Shown one piece after another: positions 11,041 through 22,744 of a DNA stretch of 64,000 nt. The first letter of the stretch is position 1, and every line of letters begins with the position of its first letter. The stretch lies in assembly GCA_036245805.1 (NCBI GenBank), contig BTRK01000006.1:17454365-17518364 (forward strand), given 5' to 3'. The notes under the pieces were generated by a model that saw nothing but the letters and a program-made list of their open reading frames with translations, was not told the DNA's origin and did not search any database. The stretch comes from Pristionchus mayeri (lineage: Eukaryota > Nematoda > Chromadorea > Rhabditida > Neodiplogasteridae). Both the position numbers and the translations under genes were made by a program.

Positions 11041-14000
11041 ACAGTCGTTACCTACCTTCTGCCTTCCAAGATTGGCCGCAAACCTAAGATTGTAAACTAC
11101 CATGGTTCCTTGCTATTCAGGCACGACTTCCTCTCCTCATTCCACCTCTCGAACGTCCGGAGGCTCCTCGGGTACGCATTACTGTCAATATTTTTAACTT
11201 TTTGCTCTTTAAATGTCCGTTTTCGACACACGTATTTTTGAAGTGACACTAAAATAAATTTTTCACAGTAAGAAACACAATATTATAATTTTAATTTGCA
11301 AAAATAATATATCAGGTGGAGAGGGGGCGATCATCGGAGCCCGCGGATCACTCGTTGGGTTGGGATCCGATATGGCCGGGTCAATCCGACTTCCCTCCGC
11401 CTACTCAGGCTGCTGCGGATTAAAAGTAATATTAACGTTTCAAAACTCGAAAAACCTTTTCATGCAACATTGAGTTTTGGGGGCCCGATAGAACAGTAAG
11501 ATCTGTGCCGGTGGGTTCAATGGGAGAGTATTAGAAGGAGCATCGTATCATCTTGAACGAAAGGGAATGAGAGAAGTGGATCAGGGGGAATGGGGGGGGG
11601 GTCAGTGTCATCCGGCACAACATCGACTACCTCATTTCCTAGCCGACTGCCACTCGCTTCTCCCTCCTTCAATATCGTGAACCGATCCCATGGCGTCCCT
11701 TCTGCATGCCTACCGATGGACCACTCGCTCAGGACCCTTACGCCGTAGTGGAGGTTTTGAAGTGAGGAACATGCTTGTGGCCAAAACTAGTGCTATTCTA
11801 CTAGGAATCTAACATAAAGGAACCTTATGGGAACGAATGGACATGGTTTTTTTATATCACAAGATATCTCGCATAATCTGATAATTTAAAACTTCTTTGA
11901 TAAGGCTTTTCCAGATCGATCTGGTCCGATCAGTTCATGTCAAATCAAGACGCACTGACCGTGCCCGTGGACTTCCGCGAAGATTTATTCGAGAGGGGCG
12001 TGACCTACCGAATTGGTCAGTAACCATCAGTTATGCCTAAGCTCCCTTTCACATTGTGCGGAAAGTAATTGCCAAAAATCGGCCCTGATCTTTGACTTTC
12101 ATAGGATTCTACACAACGGATGGGTACATCGACCCTCTACCAGGCAACCAGCGAGATTAGAGAGGCTGCAGAGATGCTCAAGGCCAGAGGTACTACTCTT
12201 CTCCACTGCATAACGAATCCATTCGACTTTCCTATACGCTCTGGTAGTGATGGCAATTCGGTTACTCGATTAACGACTCTAGCAGTGATATGGATTATCC
12301 AAACTTTCGTCGAAGTGGAGTATCCGTATCCATTAGGCAATCCCTACTCTCTAGAGATGTCGAGTTGCGAAAGAGTACAGAGGGCGAAATCAGAATTCTG
12401 ATCCCTTCAGGCCACGAGCTGGTCCCCTTCTCCCTGGGAGACATCGTCTTCGAGACATCCCAGGGTATCTTTGGGACTGTCTTCTCAGATGGAGGAAAAA
12501 GAACTACGGCGATGCTCAGAGATGTACGTCAATATTTCGTCATTTCACACTCTGAATTTCAAACTCTTCATTTCCCTACACATTGAGCGAGGGAGTGTAC
12601 TATCATCATTAAAGAAAACTTGGCATAAATATTGCTTTGAGGAACCCTTGACGGAGCTCATTGAACCGATCCGTTTGCATGCGAACATGCACAATTATGC
12701 GAAGGTTGGCGTCGAAGGAGTAACAATTTGCATAAATAATATTATGTTGTTTGTAATTGATTCTAAATACGCTTTTGGTGACAGGAAGAATGAATCTGTT
12801 ATACAAATATACATTTCAAGCCTGTTTTCTGAAGAAAATCTAAATACCATTTGTAGAAGCTGATCGGATGGTTCTTCCACATTCGGGGCGACCACAGCGT
12901 GGCTGACTTCTTCCTGAGTCCCACGAAAGCCATCGGTGATTCCCCAACGTAAAAGATGACCAAATTTAGATAAACATTGATGACGCTAGCAACTCTTAGA
13001 TTGCAATTGAAACATGCACTCTTCTTTTCAGATGTGCAGACAGGAATCGATCGAATCTTCGCTTCTCGCAAGAGACTCGTGCAGAAAATGAAGGAGGAGA
13101 GGATCGACGTCATCCTCTGCCCCACTACGGTAATGCTTCCATGATAATCGCGTACTGACTGTTCGATGATTCAGATCTCTCCGGCCGTTCCTCACGCTCT
13201 GCCCACCCAGATACCCTACAGTATGGGGATGCCGACGATGTTCTGGAATGCGATGGATTTCCCCGCTGGAGTAGTTACGGTAGGTACGGTGATGTAATGG
13301 TTAGGGTTCCCTTGATGGAATTATTTGAATATTGGAATTCCAAAACCCTCCACTCACTTCCAAATTCGAACTCGCATACGAGCGGTGTGCAATTAGAATT
13401 CCATTCGAAATGGAATTCCAAATTGGAATGGAATACTAATGGTACAGTGAACATATCGATTAGTTACTTACCTCTCTCCATGTCGCTCGGTTATCTCTCT
13501 ATGTTTGACGGATGAGAGAGCGAGCGAAATGAGAAAATAATAGAAGCATGAAATAACCATTGGAGAATGACAAAAATCCAATGCGCAATGCACATGAATG
13601 AAACACTGTAGTGTCAAGAGAATGTCTTCATTCCAGACGGGATCTTGGACGGAGGCTGACGAATCTGCCCTCGAGGATTACCAACCAAAGGGATTCGTTG
13701 AGAAGGCGATCAAGGAGGGCTGCAAGGTGAGAATTGAGAGTTATGCAAGGAAGCGATTGTTATTTCAATATTTATGATGTGTCGTAAAATGTGTTCGAAA
13801 TAATAAAACATATTTCTTGCAGAATAGCGTCGGCCTTCCTCTCTCCGTGCAAATCGTCGCTCCCTCGTTCAGGTATTGGTTTTCAACATCCTACAGTTGA
13901 TAAATATGGTCCGCATTACAAACATTCCAATTGATATCCGGTCGATAAGATTGTTTAGCCATTGGAAAAACATGATGAATCTCAACACTCATTACCCAAT

Positions 14001-14075
14001 TCCAGAGACGAGATGGTCATGCGAGTGAAGATCGATCTGTGCGAGGCAGTCAAGGAGAAAGGAATTGTAAACTGA

Positions 14076-15265
14076 TTCAGACTACTGATATTCGATTTAT
14101 CGCGTTATTCAAATAACAATCAAACCGATTTTTCCATTTATCGGTTTTGCCTTATGTCCGGTGTACTTATTTGCATTGTAAAGTTCCTGGTGTGATGATG
14201 TCGGTTATCTGCTTCAATCGTTGTCTCATTTCCTTGTGGTATCCAATGAGATTGAGCTTGGTGAGATCACAGTTGAGTATACCTGCAAGCATCTGGTTAC
14301 TGAGATTTACTTGTATTATTCTCTTGATAATTTCATTTGCATTGCTTGAACCGTTGACCACTCAAACAACCTCGCATGAGTGGTCATTGAACTGCTTCGC
14401 AACTCTCACTTTATTCCTCTCTAGATAGTTTATTTTTATTGTTTGAACCGTTTCATCTTCCTCAAAAAAGTAAAATGTCATGGGACGTTGCATTCTATTT
14501 ATTCCCTCTTTGCAAATCTCTGCAAAAATCCACTTAACCCCCGCCTCCATTCATGCACTGAGCCCCACTTACATGAAAGACTACAACCCTACTAAATAAT
14601 CCTTCTTTCGCTGTTTACCACTCTATCGGGAATCGCATCATTCTTTTTTAGAAACGGATCTCATTTTTCTTAATTTCCTCTCTATAAAGGAACGCACAAC
14701 TGCATATTTTTTCGGCTGATATAAGCTGTAACAGTTTTCTTATCGGTTCACATGACGGTTATTGATAGATAGGAGGGTACCTATCACATGTGGCTTCGGC
14801 ATCATCATACCGTTTTGCCACCATCATTCCATTTACAAAATACAGATAATAATCGCGTTCTCTCTTGTATCTCCAGAATTCAGCATGAGCATGAAGGCTG
14901 AAGATGAGCAAATTGCTAATATATCTTGTCTAACTGACTTTGCTAGGTTGCCCTCTCTTCACTTTTCCCATTCGATTGCGATTTCAAACTTCCATCGATT
15001 TATTGAGGGGTTTCTTCTGCCACGTGATACATGACATTTCGCACAAACAATTCGTCACCTAGATTCCTCTACGTTGCCATTTCCTTGTGATTTGGCCACT
15101 ATTCTTCTCAATCACGAGCGGAGAAGATTCATCCTTTTTTTCGTTCAGTTTCTCGGTTTTGTTTCTCGGTTTTGTTGCAATCATTTTTCCTAGATTCCAC
15201 GTTTTCTTCTACTTTCAGCCACTACTCCGACAACCTTGGCGATAAAGGGGAAGGAAACATTCACC
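14076..15265. other. Intergenic DNA between FAAH copies 2 and 3
   Basis: No gene is recognised. About 14150-14350, on the minus strand, resembles a receptor exon (a HCTACHKEMRQRL-like reading, as in 20040-20134), so it may hold a receptor fragment. About 14365-14590 is the third copy of the upstream flank seen at 270-500. About 15035-15265 is the shared leader block. Confidence 0.45.
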
Positions 15266-16429
15266 ATGCCCAGGTACTTATCGCATACATCTGCTTTCTA
15301 GCAAGCGTCATTATTTCCACTACCAGATAACGATGAAATCTCACCTGAGATGTTTTCATTGGTTCTCTCTGTAGTAGTCAAAGCACATGTGGTACAGTTC
15401 AAACAGTATATTGCCGAGTGTCCAAACTGTAATCTTTCGCATATGCTCTGTCGGTAATTTCAGCCTCAATTCCATCACGTATTCTGTTCTCGGAGTCTCG
15501 ACTGTCTATTTCCTACTGCAAATAAGAGCACGAGCCGCGATGATCAAGGTTGGGTTTAATCTTTAATCTTTATCATCGAAAATATTAATAGCCGTTGAGG
15601 CAAGAATAGGGAAGAGTAGGTCAATCTTTAGGATCGAACATAGCGAACTGGGGGAAGGGAAGGGTTGACTGGAAAGATGGGTGAAAGAAGGAATGTGAAA
15701 AGAGTTCTTCCTCCCGATTCATACTCATAATATTATTCAGAAGCAATCGCTCGCTGCAGCCAAAATCGCCGAAGTAGTGAAGGAGAGGGAGGAGAACATC
15801 GAATGGGCGAGGAAAGAAACAGAGAAGATTAGTGATGAAGAGAGGAAGAAAATCGAGCAGATGGATTTCAGGCAGCTTAGAGGTTCGATTCTTTCTTCTT
15901 GATTCGGCAAAATTCGATAATGTCGAAAACATTCCAGAAGCCCTTCAATCGGGTGAAGTGACTGCAGAGTCCGTGATGAGGGTCTACTACGGATGCGCAG
16001 TGAGGGCTCACGATCGCACAAACTGCCTCACCAACATCATTAGTGTTGGCACAGTTGAAGAATGTCCTTACTTCCTGATGTCACATTTGTAAAATAAATA
16101 AAATTTCCAGCAGTCATTGACTGACGCTCGAGAGCTCGACGAGAATGCAATGGACCCGTCCTACAAGAAGCCGCGACTGTTCGGAATGCCCATCAGTCTC
16201 AAGGAATCCGAACAGGTAGGTCACAACAAATGGTAACTATGTGGTTTTCTCAAGTGACTCTTGTAGTTTCGGAAGCTATCTCGCTATGCCAACAAAAGAC
16301 TATTCAATATTCCTCTTCAGGTCAAGGGACAACGCTGCACGTTGGGATTGGTGAAGGCAATCGATAACATCGCGAGACAAGACGCCTTCCCGCTGATGAA
16401 ACTGCGAATGGAGGGTAAGTCGATGGATT

Positions 16430-16470
16430 TAGGAGTAACTTCCCCAAGTGAATTGGGGAAGTTACTCCTA
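16430..16470. repeat. Perfect 16-bp hairpin in FAAH copy 3, intron 6
   Basis: The arms TAGGAGTAACTTCCCC and GGGGAAGTTACTCCTA are exact complements around a 9-nt loop, just after the donor of intron 6. It is absent from copies 1 and 2. Confidence 0.8.
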
Positions 16471-18776
16471 AATGAGATGCCGAAATTATTGTCAAATGGG
16501 GCTTCGACGTTGTTCTATTACCGAGGGTACAGTGTGTGAAACAGCTATGCAAATTCATAATTGTGAAAACTCATAGAATACTCGATACGTTTGCTTTATC
16601 GATTATTTCTCAGGTGCTATTCCTTTCTGCCAGACCAACGTTCCTACAACATGCATGTCTTATTCCTGTAACAACTCTATTTATGGTGAGCTTTTCTTTA
16701 TTTCTTAGGTTTTGCATTACCTAAAATGATATCCTACTCTTTTATGCCTACCGTAAGCTCATAGTGCCCTGATCTTCAGGCACGACTTCCACTCCGTACT
16801 CCTCCTCCCGAACGAGTGGTGGTTCCTCGGGTGGTGAGGGGCCACTGATCGGGGCTGGCGGTTCACTTGTTGGACTGGGATCAGATGTGGGAGGATCTTC
16901 TCGAATCCCGCATCCTCTAGCGGTTGCTACGGATTCAAGGTAGAGTTCAGTGCAAAATACATAGCATATTTCGAATTTCGTTTTAACTATCTTTATTTGT
17001 GGTCGTGCCGAGATGAAATAGTTTTAAGTAGTGCATGTGAGTAAGATGGATAACCTTATCTACTAGCCGACGTCCCCACGCTTCTCGCTTCTCCAATACC
17101 GCGAACCTCTGCCATGGCGTCCTTCTGCGGGCTCACCGTTGGTCCACTCGCTCAGGATCCCTACGCGATAGTCGAGATTATGAGGTGAGGAAAACGGAAG
17201 AGAGCCACAACTTGGTATACATACCTAATCATAAGGCCACCAATTGAGCACGAAAAAATGTCACAAGATATCGCGTATAATCCGATCAATCTCACTATGA
17301 TAACACGTTTACAGGTCGATCTGGTCAGACAAATTCATGTCGAATCAAGACGCAATGGCTGTGCCCGTTGACTTCCGGGAGGAGCTGTACAAGGAAGGCC
17401 GCACCTTCCGCATTGGTATTCATCTCATTTTGCTCATCTACAAACACTTTTGTCCTCAAAGACATCCATGCTCTCATTTTCCATGGACAGTACGTATAAA
17501 GCAAAGTAGCTGTTGATCTTTAATCTTCCTAGGATTCTACACATCGGATGAGTACGTCGACCCTCTGCCAGGCAACCAGCGAGTGATTAGAGAGGCTGCA
17601 GAGATGCTCAAGGCCAGAGGTACGACCTACTATACTCCCCTACTTATCTACTCCATTTCCCTCATTCCACTTTGCCATACTCTCTAGAGAAATCGTGTTG
17701 TGAAATAGCTCAGAGATCATAGGGCCAATTTTGAATTCTGCAGGCCACGAGCTGGTTCCTTTCTCCTTGGGAGATATCGTTCACGAGACATCCAAAGGAG
17801 TCTTCGGGACGGTCTATGCAGATGGAGGAGCGAGATCGACGGAAATTCTCAAAGACGTACGTCGAAGAATTCGCAACTCTGAAACACACTCGTATCGGCT
17901 TGCAAATTTGTCAGAAAAAAAATTGATTTTTGAGGCGCGAGAAAACCGAATCTATCTCTATCAATGCGCCGTTTCGCCGTACTTACTGCGTTGATCGATC
18001 GCCCTTCCACAGTCTGCATTTATCAGCGGAAAAAATCCGAAGTATGGCCGAAAAAGGGTGAAATAAGGAGAGGCGCATAGTTTCACGAGTAAAGAAATTG
18101 GCAGAAATATCGCTTTGAGGAACCGTTGGCGGATTTCATGGAACCGCTCCGAGGATTCCTGTCAATGCATAGCTATACGAAGGTTGGAGCCGAAGGAATT
18201 GCAGAGTATTTAATATTATGTATTGTAGATAATTCTAAATATTAATTTGATGGCAGGAAGAGGGAGAATAATGTAACACTATAATATTTCTTATGATTTT
18301 TCATAATACCTTTGTAGAAGATCCTCGGATGGTTCTACCACATTCGAGGTGACTACAGCATGGCTGACTTCTTCCTGAGCTACTCAGCGAAGGCCATCGG
18401 TGAGAATTTGTTTGATATCGTTAGTATATTAAAAAAAACGTTTTTTTTCGCAAATATACAGCCAGAAGCACTAAATTTTGAACATAATATCAGAGAATAT
18501 CGGAATGAAGTATTTTCGTGTTCTCTTCGTTACAGATGTGCAGGTTGGAATCGATCGAATCTTCGCCTCTCGCAAGAGACTCGTCCAGAAAATGAAGGAG
18601 GAGAGGATCGATGTGCTTCTCTGCCCCACTACGGTAATGCTTCCATGTCAATCGCTAACTGACTTTTCCCCTTTTCAGCTATCTCCCGCCCTTCCACACG
18701 CCATACCCAACAAGATTCCCTTCACTGCACTCATGCCAACGATCTTGTGGAACGCGATGGACTTCCCTGCTGGAGT

Positions 18777-18853
18777 AGTTACGGTAGGTCAATTGGGTTA
18801 CGGTAGATCAATTATTACGGTAGGTCAACGGGATTACGGTAGGCCAAAGGGGT
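18777..18853 (+). repeat. Array of four splice-donor copies in FAAH copy 3
   Basis: TTACGGTAGGTCAATTGGG is followed by TTACGGTAGATCAATTA, TTACGGTAGGTCAACGGGA and TTACGGTAGGCCAAAGGGG. The first is the end of exon 17 plus its donor; the rest are tandem imperfect copies of about 17-19 bp, each keeping ACG|GTAGG-like sequence. FAAH copy 1 has three; copy 2 has a degenerate one. Confidence 0.75.
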
Positions 18854-19811
18854 AACCACACGGCAGATAGCGGAATAAACAGCCTTTTTAAAAAAAAGTA
18901 ACCAATAATGTGATGCGTTTAGATATCCATTCTTCATAAATTAACCGTTTCATAAAACGAGCAGTACTTGTGTCATTCATTGCAGACGGGATTCTGGACG
19001 GATGCCGACGAGTCGGCACTCGCAGAGTACCCAGAGACAGGATGCATTCAGAAGACGATCAAGGAGGGATGCAAGGTGAGTATGGAGAGATATCAAGACG
19101 ATTGTCCCACAACAAATCCGTAATTTAGACTTTGCTAGATCTGAAGGGGAGATTTCAAGTCGAATAATTAATCATACTTTTCAGCATAGCGTCGGCCTTC
19201 CACTCTCCGTGCAAATCGTCGCTCCTGCTTACAGGTATTCTGCATTTCTGAATACTACAGTTGATAAATATGATCTAAATTGCAAACAGACCACTTGGCA
19301 GATGTTTGTAAAATAATTGGAGATACATGCAGATTCTCAGCACTCATTACCCAATTCCAGAGACGAGATGGTCATGCGAGTGATGGCCGATCTGTACGAG
19401 GCAGTCAAGGAGAAAGGAATTGTAAACTGATTCGGACTACTGATATACAAAGATTTATCACGTTATTCACATAACAATCAAACTGATTTTCCCATTTTTC
19501 GGTTTAGACTGGTGTCTGGTGTATTTTGGTGCAACATTATTGCAAAGTTCCTGGGGTAGTGTCGTTGGTTGTGGTACTCACGTTCATCATCAATTCGTTC
19601 TTGATTATTCCGCACGGTTGAGGAAAATAAAGTGTTCTGGGGGCTCCAATTCATATTCCTCTGTCTTTCCGTACACGTCAGATTCTTTGCAAAGTTCATC
19701 CCGAAGCACACTCAACTATGCATCGCAATCGTTAGAAGGAATGATAGTCTTGTCTTAAGAATGGATAATCAAATTACACGCCAGCATTTAATTCAATGAC
19801 GATGTAATGTT

Positions 19812-21631
19812 TCATTTATTTTTTACATGCACGCCATCCCAAGCTGCTTTAATTTGCTCGAAATATTGTCGTCCTTCTTCCTCTGCGTCCCTTCCAATCT
19901 GAGTGATCTCAGTAGCTCTGAAAATTTACCAAAATTTAGGAGCACTGCAGGCTAACTGTTCACTTGAGTGAGTTTTTACTGATTTGTCCCTTTCACAGCT
20001 TAAAACTGTGGTAATATTCTTTATAAATATCCCTGCCTGCTTTTAGAGAGGACCATCTGCTCTAATCGTTGTCTCATTTCCTTGTGACAGTAAATCAGAA
20101 TGAGCTTAGTGAGAACGCAATTGAGACTGTGCACCTGGTAGATGTGATTTTTTGTTACTGTCACAATTCGACCAGAAAAGTATTGCTTACCGTGTAATAA
20201 ATTAGGCAACCGATGGAAATGGAAATCACGCCGTTGAGAAACAGGAGAGTCGGGACGAAGGACAAAGCGTGCATTACTGCCCAAATTACCAAGGAAGGAA
20301 AAATTGCCATCGAGAATTCAAGCACTTCTTTGACCTGAAAATAAAAAAAAACAAATCGCATTTACATATTGTTTGCCTTATCATGGAATTAAATCGACTT
20401 TTGCCGAAAACATCAAGCTTGCCTGATAATTCGCCTTAAAGGAGGAGTTAATGCAAACTCGCGCTCGGTTGGAATATGTTTCACATAGCTACGAACTCTT
20501 TTCAAGTCGCGTGTTATCTCGCCCCCTTCCCTGAGCTTTCCCTGATCTGGCTCCCAGCCAACTAGCTATAACTCTGTTCGGAATGGAGATATCACTGTGA
20601 AAATTTCGGAGCTTCTTATCGTTGTGGAGCTCTAGGCAATGCATATGATAGCTTCAAAAAATGAATTTTGAGTTTACTCCTCCTTTAAGTCGATCACTAT
20701 CGAAGGGGATGATTCCATACTTTAGACGGGCGTAGAATATCATAGATATTGAACTTTGAATTTAACAGTTCAGTCTCGTTTCTGTTATTTTGGAAAAAAT
20801 TCTGACGATTAGAGTGAATCCCTCTAATGAGATGTGAATTATTACGGATGTGAATATTGACCGCACTGGAAACATCCGTTTTACACTAAGCGAGTATCAT
20901 CAAATAGAAAAGAACAACTGTTCGTATCCAAACGAATAGGCACCTTTCATTGTGTATTGAGCTTTTGCCTGGGTGCATAACTGCGGAACGAACGATAAGG
21001 AACTCACGCAGGAAGTTAGAATACACAATGTACAAGGCGAGAACCAACGACAGAGAAATTACAATTCCAAGAGGCAGCAGATGATGTCTGGTCGGTTCGT
21101 AGCGAGCCGCGTTTCGAACAGCATAAGTTCAAAAAATAAAATCATACATTGAAGAATTGAAGCAATATTTACCTTTCAACGACCAAAGCCAGGTAAATAG
21201 AACTTGATATCGAGAAAAGCCTATTTTGAATCATAGCGAACGGATTTACAAATTCTGGAAAGTTTCAAAATCACACTAGCAGAGAATCTTCCGAGATAGA
21301 TGAGAAGATACTGACCATTATAATGATCGAGTATCCCAACTGCATAATTATAGACAAAAACAGCAGTCTGGATGCTAAGTAAACCCATTTTGAGAGTTGC
21401 CGAAGTGAGGAGCAGGATTCTGAACGGACATAATATTTGTTTTGGTCTTCATTATAAATAAATTTAATAGTTTCCGCAAATCTAGAATACGAACACAATA
21501 CAATTATGAAAATAGTAATGCTAGCTGTCGATTTTTTGACACCCACCTGTGCTAGAAATTGGACACTCTTCTCACTTGCAATTTCCATGCAGACCCTGAG
21601 TTCGCCAAACTGCCGTGAAACATGGAATCAT
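19812..21631 (-). pseudogene. Seven-helix chemoreceptor-like gene R1 (decayed)
   Basis: A relative of R2 and R3. Recognisable pieces run from 21631-21576 (MIPCFTAVWRTQGLHGNCK), then about 21530-21300 (first helices), about 21230-21181, 21129-21008 (ER..A..YE loop), about 20870-20800, 20755-20423, 20334-20191, about 20134-20040 and 19917-19812. The conserved ER-x5-A-x3-YE motif after helix 3 is reminiscent of nematode Sra/Srb-type serpentine receptors, but the family assignment is inference. Lesions compared with R2 and R3: one base is lost at about 21425, the acceptor before 21129 is TTTTTGA instead of CAG, the acceptor before 20755 is CAA, a MITE at 20437-20687 interrupts an exon, and the donor near 20040 is lost. 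The last exon (GRQYFEQIKAAW motif) is preserved. Confidence 0.7.
20437..20687. mobile_element. 251-bp TA-inserting MITE inside an R1 exon
   Basis: An inverted copy of 765-1015 with ends AAGGAGGAGT and ACTCCTCCTT between two TA dinucleotides. Removing the element and one TA leaves an 84-nt exon (20755-20423) equal in length to its R3 counterpart at 37081-37164 and readable through the join (DRLKANYQ). It therefore inserted into coding sequence. Confidence 0.85.
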
Positions 21632-22744
21632 AATGATCAGACATATCGAATTTACGAATGTCTCGATTGAGAGTAGCAGATATTCCCCGACCGGTCGCAT
21701 TACTGAAAAAAAAACCTTCTCTGATCGGACTGACTTGCTGACTTGATCGCAATTTCACGGAATATGCTAATTCCTGGTAAATTTAGTACACTTCTGAACT
21801 CTACCAGGTTTCTACGATATGAAATCACAAATCGAGCACAACAGAATTTCAATATTAACCAGTCTCGATCAAATTCGAGATAATACTATCTCCCTCGATG
21901 AAAAACAAAAAAATAAAGCATAGGAACTGCCCTCATTTCGATCTAACACTCTAACTATGTGGTTCAAGGAGTGATGACGCGAATAGCACAGAGTTAACAG
22001 AAGAGGTCTAAAATTTATCTCGAGAGGTGTAAACTTTACTGAAAAGTGCTTTGAATTTTAAACAGGAATGCACTCTTGGGGTTCGTTTGGAATTTCCTCC
22101 CTCTCTCTCTTGAGCAATCACATTGCGAGAATATGAACTGAGGAGAGTGATTTGCGAATCACAAACCTAAAACATATGGCTGAACGTTAGTCCGGCCGAC
22201 GTTCGGAGATTCGTGTAGGAGTGGATTCTGAGAAATGATATCACGGACTCTTCATTCTTTATACTCTCTCTCTCGTAATTTGATATAGAGAATGTAGTGT
22301 GAAGATACAACAACCGAATTCCGAACACTGAATGGGCCAATCAACGCGATCGTAACGATAGTGGAACTACATCGGAATGGGGGTGAATTATGAATTATAA
22401 TTATCGGGGGTGAATTATCGAACCCGAAAAGACATTTGAGTTCGTGTCTTTACTTGCCGTACTGACAAAGAGAGAAGCAACGTGTGCGTTCAGCTATCGT
22501 ACCTCCAATATGTATTCTTCTCCAATTTTCAGCCCATGCATCTAGTGGGCTCATCTATGATTTAAATATTTTGGGAAGAAATTCACGTCGTGCGCTTCAT
22601 TATATGAGTAGAATGCATACCAAAGCCATCCTATTATACATTTAAAGTAATTGAGAAAAATTAATACATTTCCTAATAACGAATAATAAGGATTGTCATC
22701 GAAATATGGCAGCATATATTAGTGCACCACTATGCGTGAATGAA
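21632..22744. other. Intergenic DNA between R1 and R2
   Basis: No gene is recognised. AT-rich, with short CTCTCTCTC tracts. 22388-22414 repeats GGGTGAATTAT twice. Confidence 0.4.

Larger units (their letters stand above)
9457..14075 (+). pseudogene. Fatty-acid amide hydrolase, tandem copy 2 (disrupted)
   Basis: It shares the exon plan of copy 1, with one extra intron inside the GGSSGG exon. Recognisable exons: 9457-9491, 9572-9656, 9707-9847, 10088-10194, 10259-10363, 10577-10670, 10834-10905, 11121-11171, 11316-11425, 11643-11761, 11915-12015, 12105-12189, 12411-12523, 12615-12704, 12857-12935, 13032-13129, 13175-13279, 13637-13726, 13823-13872, 14006-14075. The active-site motifs [15 protein letters not shown] and AGSIRLPSAYSG are kept. 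Lesions: relative to copy 3, two bases are lost at about 12153, giving an immediate TAG. One G is missing at the intron 3 donor, which breaks phase. The ancestral acceptor of exon 14 has changed from GCAG to GCAT, although an upstream AAAG could replace it. Intron 6 begins with GC (10671). A partial copy of the start of exon 4 lies at 9962-9993. Confidence 0.8.
15266..19430 (+). pseudogene. Fatty-acid amide hydrolase, tandem copy 3 (frameshifted)
   Basis: Exons: 15266-15273, 15464-15548, 15741-15882, 15938-16044, 16111-16215, 16321-16414, 16614-16685, 16780-16939, 17067-17184, 17315-17415, 17533-17619, 17744-17856, 18105-18182, 18318-18399, 18536-18633, 18679-18783, 18986-19075, 19185-19234, 19371-19430. 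The start shown is the only ATG in phase with exon 2 and gives a shorter N-terminus than the other copies. [22 protein letters not shown] and GGSSRIP retain the Lys-Ser-Ser residues. Relative to copies 1 and 2, four bases are missing at about 16908 (the PSAYSG segment) and one at about 17122 (CGTCCTTCTGC for CGTCCCTTCTGC). These do not restore each other, and a stop follows in exon 11. Everything after that still aligns codon by codon, so the decay looks recent. Confidence 0.8.

Noticed and set aside
13300..13460. Repeated GGAATTCC-type words in FAAH copy 2 intron 17
   Set aside because: Short imperfect repeats with no clear ends or target duplication; not enough to call an element.
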